DNA of 64,000 nt, from positions 124,001 through 188,000 of the forward strand of contig CANLUH010000003.1 of NCBI GenBank assembly GCA_947494205.1. The letters run 5' to 3'. Shown in pieces: positions 60,361-64,000 of this stretch; the first letter of the stretch is position 1, and each line of letters starts with the position of its first letter. The DNA is from an uncultured Flavobacteriaceae bacterium (GTDB lineage: Bacteria > Bacteroidota > Bacteroidia > Flavobacteriales > Flavobacteriaceae). The position numbers and the translations under genes were made by a program. Below the pieces are notes generated by a model, which was not told the origin of the DNA, did not search any database, and was given only the letters and a program-made list of their open reading frames with translations.

Positions 60361-63198
60361 ATGAAAACCAACCTATTTACACTTCTATTTTCTATTGCAG
60401 TATTGTCTAACGCACAGCAACCCGCATCGACAGCAAACACAGTAACCGAAGCGTTACAGCAAAAAGCGACATTGCAAGAACAATCGATAGTAAAAAACAT
60501 TCCGTTTAAAAACATTGGTCCAACCGTAATGAGCGGTCGTGTTACAGATTTAGCTGTAAATCCAGAAAACGAAACCGAATTTTATGTCGGTTATGCTTCT
60601 GGTGGTGTTTGGCATACTATAAATAATGGGACAACGTTTACACCAATTTTAGATACTGCGCCAACACAAAACGTTGGAGATATAGCTGTAAATTGGAATA
60701 CGAGAACTATTTGGGTTGGTACAGGAGAAAATAACAGTTCGCGATCATCGTATGCAGGTATTGGACTTTTAAAATCTACAGATAATGGTAAGACATGGGA
60801 GAATATGGGTTTGCCAGATTCTCACCATATTGGGCGTATTTTATTAAACCCAAATAATGCTAATGAGTTGGTTGTTGGAGTTACAGGACATTTATATTCC
60901 CCAAATAAGGCACGTGGTGTTTATAAAACAAAAGATGGTGGGAAAACATGGTCGCAAACCTTATTTGTAGATAATGTTAGCGGTGTTATAGATTTACAAT
61001 ACGCTCCTAATAATTATAACGTCATGTTTGCATCCTCTTGGACTAAAGATAGAAAAGCATGGAATTTTAATGGAAGCGGAAATAACTCGGCCATTTTTAA
61101 AAGTACAGATGCTGGAGAAACTTGGACGCGTGTATCTACTAAAAAAAGTGGTTTCCCAACGGGAGATGGTGTTGGTAGAATAGGTGTTGCTATTTACGAT
61201 GAAAATACAATTTATGCGATACACGACAGTCAATTTAGAAGAGCTTCAGAAACAGATAAAGAAGAAACAAGAGGACTAACTAAAGATGATTTTAAATCGA
61301 TGACGGTTGCTGCATTTTTAGAGTTAGAAGATAAAAAACTGAATGGCTTTTTAAAGCAAAATGGTTTTCAAGAAAAGTATCGTGCAGAGAATGTAAAGCA
61401 AATGGTAAGAAGCGGTAATGTAAAGCCAGTTGATTTAGCAAATTATCTTGAAGATGCTAATTCTATGTTATTTGATACACCAGTAATTGGAGCTGAAATA
61501 TATAAAAGTACAGATGGCGGAATAACATGGGGGAAAACACATGAAGATCATTTAGACGGTTTGTATTATAGTTATGGTTATTATTTTGGGCACATCCATG
61601 TAGCACCTAATAATAAAGACAATATTTATGTTTATGGTGTGCCTATTTTAAAATCTAAAGATGGTGGGAAAACATTTAAATCTATAAGTAAAGAAAACGT
61701 ACATGCCGATCATCATGCACTTTGGATAAACCCTAAAAATCCTAATCATTTAATAAATGGTAACGATGGTGGCGTTAATATTTCTTACGATGATGGCGAA
61801 AACTGGATTAAAAACAATTCACCATCAGTAGGACAGTTTTATGCTATTAATGTAGATAACGAAAAACCATATAATGTGTATGGTGGTTTACAAGATAATG
61901 GCGTTTGGGTTGGCTCACATAATGCGAGAGAAAATAAAGCATGGCACCAAACAGGGCAATATCCTTGGGAAAGTATTATGGGAGGTGATGGTATGCAAAT
62001 AGAAATAGATAATAGAGACGCAAATATTGTATATACAGGCTATCAGTTTGGAAATTATTTTAGAATAAATAGAGGGACAGGGGAGCAAAAATACATTCAG
62101 CCAAAACACGAATTAGGTGAGAGTCCATACCGTTTCAATTGGCAAACACCAATACAATTATCTACACACAATCAAGACATTTTATATTTAGGAGGTAATA
62201 AACTAATGCGTTCTATGAATAAAGGAGACGATTGGAAAGCTATTTCCCCAGATTTAACCAAAGGTGGTAAAAAAGGAAATGTCGCTTATGGAACCATTTC
62301 TAGTATTAGCGAATCGCCTTTTGAATTCGGACTTATTTATGTAGGTACAGATGATGGTATGGTGCAAGTTACTAAAAATGCAGGAGGAAGTTGGGAGACT
62401 GTATCGCAATCCCTTCCGAAGGATTTATGGGTAACCCGAGTTATTGCATCTAAGCATGACGAAAATAGAGTTTATGTTGCTTTAAACGGCTACCGTTGGG
62501 ACGATTTTGGCACATACGTTTATATGAGTGAAGACCAAGGAAAAAACTGGAAAGCAATTAATAGTAACATACCACATTCGCCAGTAAATGTTATTAGAGA
62601 AGATCCAGTAAACGATGCTGTATTGTATTTAGGAACGGATAACGGTGCCTATGTATCGTTTAATAATGGTAATACATGGAGTGCTTTTTCTAACGGATTA
62701 CCTGCAGTAGCAGTACACGATATAGTAGTGCAAAGTGAGACTAACGATTTATTAATAGGCACACATGGACGAAGTATTTATACCGCAAATGTAGCACCAT
62801 TACAAACTAAAGACTTATTTACAGAAGCAAATGATATTGTGTTTTTCGATATAGATAAAATACGTTATTCATCGCGTTGGGGAAGCTCTTGGAGTAAATG
62901 GTTAGAACCATACGAACCATCTACAGTCTTAAAGTTTTATGCAAAGCAAGCTGGTAAGAAAACCTTAGAAATACGAACAGATAAAAACACAGTAATACAA
63001 ACTATTGTGGTCGATGTAACTAAAGGTTTTAATTATGTAGATTACGATTTAACAATTTCTAAAAAAGGAAGAAAAAAGTTGTTAAAAGAAAATACAAGTA
63101 TAGATATTAATAAAGCTAAAAACGATAAATACTACATACCAAAAGGCAACTATGTTGTTTATTTAGATGGTGTAACTAAAGGTTTTGAGATAAAGTAA
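60361..63198 (+). CDS. Asp-box / sortilin-type beta-propeller exported protein
   Basis: A 945-residue exported protein, signal peptide 1-18 (LSNAQ). The bulk is a large VPS10/sortilin-like beta-propeller with many Asp-box repeats of the S-x-D-x-G-x-x-W type (STDNGKTWENMG, TKDGGKTWSQ, STDAGETWTR, SEDQGKNWKA). The last 120 residues form a separate beta domain (DIDKIRYSSRWGSSWSKW and on). Similar proteins are annotated as glycosyl hydrolases but lack proof of catalysis. No T9SS tail or lipobox is visible; a soluble periplasmic or surface location by another route is likely. Confidence 0.88.
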   Translation: MKTNLFTLLFSIAVLSNAQQPASTANTVTEALQQKATLQEQSIVKNIPFKNIGPTVMSGRVTDLAVNPENETEFYVGYASGGVWHTINNGTTFTPILDTAPTQNVGDIAVNWNTRTIWVGTGENNSSRSSYAGIGLLKSTDNGKTWENMGLPDSHHIGRILLNPNNANELVVGVTGHLYSPNKARGVYKTKDGGKTWSQTLFVDNVSGVIDLQYAPNNYNVMFASSWTKDRKAWNFNGSGNNSAIFKSTDAGETWTRVSTKKSGFPTGDGVGRIGVAIYDENTIYAIHDSQFRRASETDKEETRGLTKDDFKSMTVAAFLELEDKKLNGFLKQNGFQEKYRAENVKQMVRSGNVKPVDLANYLEDANSMLFDTPVIGAEIYKSTDGGITWGKTHEDHLDGLYYSYGYYFGHIHVAPNNKDNIYVYGVPILKSKDGGKTFKSISKENVHADHHALWINPKNPNHLINGNDGGVNISYDDGENWIKNNSPSVGQFYAINVDNEKPYNVYGGLQDNGVWVGSHNARENKAWHQTGQYPWESIMGGDGMQIEIDNRDANIVYTGYQFGNYFRINRGTGEQKYIQPKHELGESPYRFNWQTPIQLSTHNQDILYLGGNKLMRSMNKGDDWKAISPDLTKGGKKGNVAYGTISSISESPFEFGLIYVGTDDGMVQVTKNAGGSWETVSQSLPKDLWVTRVIASKHDENRVYVALNGYRWDDFGTYVYMSEDQGKNWKAINSNIPHSPVNVIREDPVNDAVLYLGTDNGAYVSFNNGNTWSAFSNGLPAVAVHDIVVQSETNDLLIGTHGRSIYTANVAPLQTKDLFTEANDIVFFDIDKIRYSSRWGSSWSKWLEPYEPSTVLKFYAKQAGKKTLEIRTDKNTVIQTIVVDVTKGFNYVDYDLTISKKGRKKLLKENTSIDINKAKNDKYYIPKGNYVVYLDGVTKGFEIK

Positions 63199-63320
63199 CT
63201 TATTTAGAGTAGTTCTAAATCTATAGCATATACTGTTAAAATAAACTAAAGGCATGAAATTTGCGTTTTGATGATGACTACATTGGTCCCCTAAACTAAA
63301 TTCATCAATCAAAATCAATT

Positions 63321-64000
63321 ATGCACAAGTTCGCAATTATTTTACTTGCCCTTTTTTCTGTGTTTCAAAGTTTTGCTCAAGAAAACACAAACAAAGAATT
63401 AAAAATATTTTTAGACTGTAACATCTGTGACAATACCTACATTAGGCAAAACTTAGGGAATGTAGAGTTTGTAAGAGATCAAAACCTTGGAGACGTACAT
63501 TTGTTTTTTGTATCGCAAAGAAATGGTAGTGGAGGTAGAAGCTATGAAATCGATTTTATAGGAAAAGAAGAATTAGCAACTATAAACTACAAAATTGAAT
63601 TCTCTACAGACACTAACATGACGGATGACGATGTTAGAAAACGAATTCTTAAAAATATTAAACTAGGTTTAGTGCGCTTTTGGATAGCAAAAGGGATAAC
63701 CGACGATGTTACTATAGATGTTCCAATTCCTAACGCAGAGACAGAAGAAACAGAAGCTAAAGAGGAAGAAAAGGATCCTTGGAATTACTGGTTATTTAGA
63801 GTAGGAGCTAGAGGATTTTTCAATGGACAAGAATCGAATAGAAGAAGTAACTTGAACTTTAATGTTTCGGCAAGGAGAGTAACGGAGAAAAATAAGTTTT
63901 CATTACGAGTAGGTTTCGGAGAAAACAAATCGGTATTTACCTTCGATGGAGAAGATATTATAGCAATTAATAATAATAAGTTTCTAGATGTTGAAGATGT
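63321..64000 (+). CDS. exported protein of unknown function (cut by window end)
   Basis: An open frame of at least 226 residues running off the window end, started by an ATG with a signal peptide (1-20, LFSVFQSFAQ). The mature part starts with IFLDCNICDNTYIRQNLGNV, a Cys-x-x-Cys segment, and a predicted alpha/beta domain with VEFVRDQ and GRSYEIDFIG. An acidic linker (about 141-156) leads to strands that look like the start of an outer-membrane barrel (FRVGARGFFNGQ, then VSARRVTEKNKFSLRVGFG). I recall homologues in other Bacteroidota, unnamed. It begins 122 bases after the propeller gene. Confidence 0.8.
   Translation, partial: MHKFAIILLALFSVFQSFAQENTNKELKIFLDCNICDNTYIRQNLGNVEFVRDQNLGDVHLFFVSQRNGSGGRSYEIDFIGKEELATINYKIEFSTDTNMTDDDVRKRILKNIKLGLVRFWIAKGITDDVTIDVPIPNAETEETEAKEEEKDPWNYWLFRVGARGFFNGQESNRRSNLNFNVSARRVTEKNKFSLRVGFGENKSVFTFDGEDIIAINNNKFLDVED

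Overview
The window reads as chromosomal DNA of an AT-rich marine-type Flavobacteriaceae bacterium (Bacteroidota). The basis is gene content: type IX secretion (T9SS) cargo with C-terminal sorting domains, a PorP/SprF barrel, Bacteroidota-style lipoproteins, the flavobacterial suf gene order, many small flavobacterial families, and -7 promoter boxes of the TAnnTTTG type. I saw no rRNA, tRNA, CRISPR array, transposase or prophage. Genus cannot be fixed from this; relatives of Lacinutrix, Olleya or Bizionia are a guess.

Layout. 1-2019: two tandem TPR/membrane/AraC regulators, the first cut by the window edge. 2057-5768: DUF2071 and ABM-domain proteins and penicillin-binding protein 1C. 5959-12874: a T9SS operon of a 1344-residue secreted multidomain protein, a PorP/SprF barrel and an OmpA/PD40/TPR protein. 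13204-13898: a probably frameshifted gene. 14018-25255 (minus): the SUF iron-sulfur assembly region (SufA-like, sufB, a lipoprotein, sufC, sufD, sufS, sufE, SufT-like) with an M43 peptidase and outer-membrane proteins interleaved.

25366-34443 (minus): the most unusual locus. A MauG/MbnH-type dihaem peroxidase and an MbnP-family lipoprotein overlap by one base. They sit at the end of a tight operon with a seven-repeat lipoprotein and three paralogous choice-of-anchor-B beta-propellers; a fourth paralogue lies just upstream. Two propellers are lipoproteins and two carry T9SS tails. I infer a cell-surface copper or redox system.

34705-42707: thiL, an alpha/beta hydrolase, brnQ, regulators, small zinc-ribbon-like proteins, an AhpD-like protein, a cupredoxin-like protein, and an SRPBCC/ArsR pair with a very clear promoter-operator. 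42828-48453: lipoproteins of unknown role, an ACT-domain protein and aspartate kinase. 48686-52914: an isolated two-gene unit (965-residue unknown plus LysM protein, neither with a signal peptide). 53016-57938: glyoxylate shunt (aceB, aceA) with a divergent RamB/ScfR-like regulator over a perfect 14-bp palindrome. 58019-64000: aminopeptidase P, a Crp-like regulator, an Asp-box propeller protein and a truncated exported protein.

Intergenic gaps carry several families of short palindromic repeats. In two families the flanks or loop are conserved while the stem or core sequence changes. Some copies directly abut start codons and have created false N-terminal ORF extensions.
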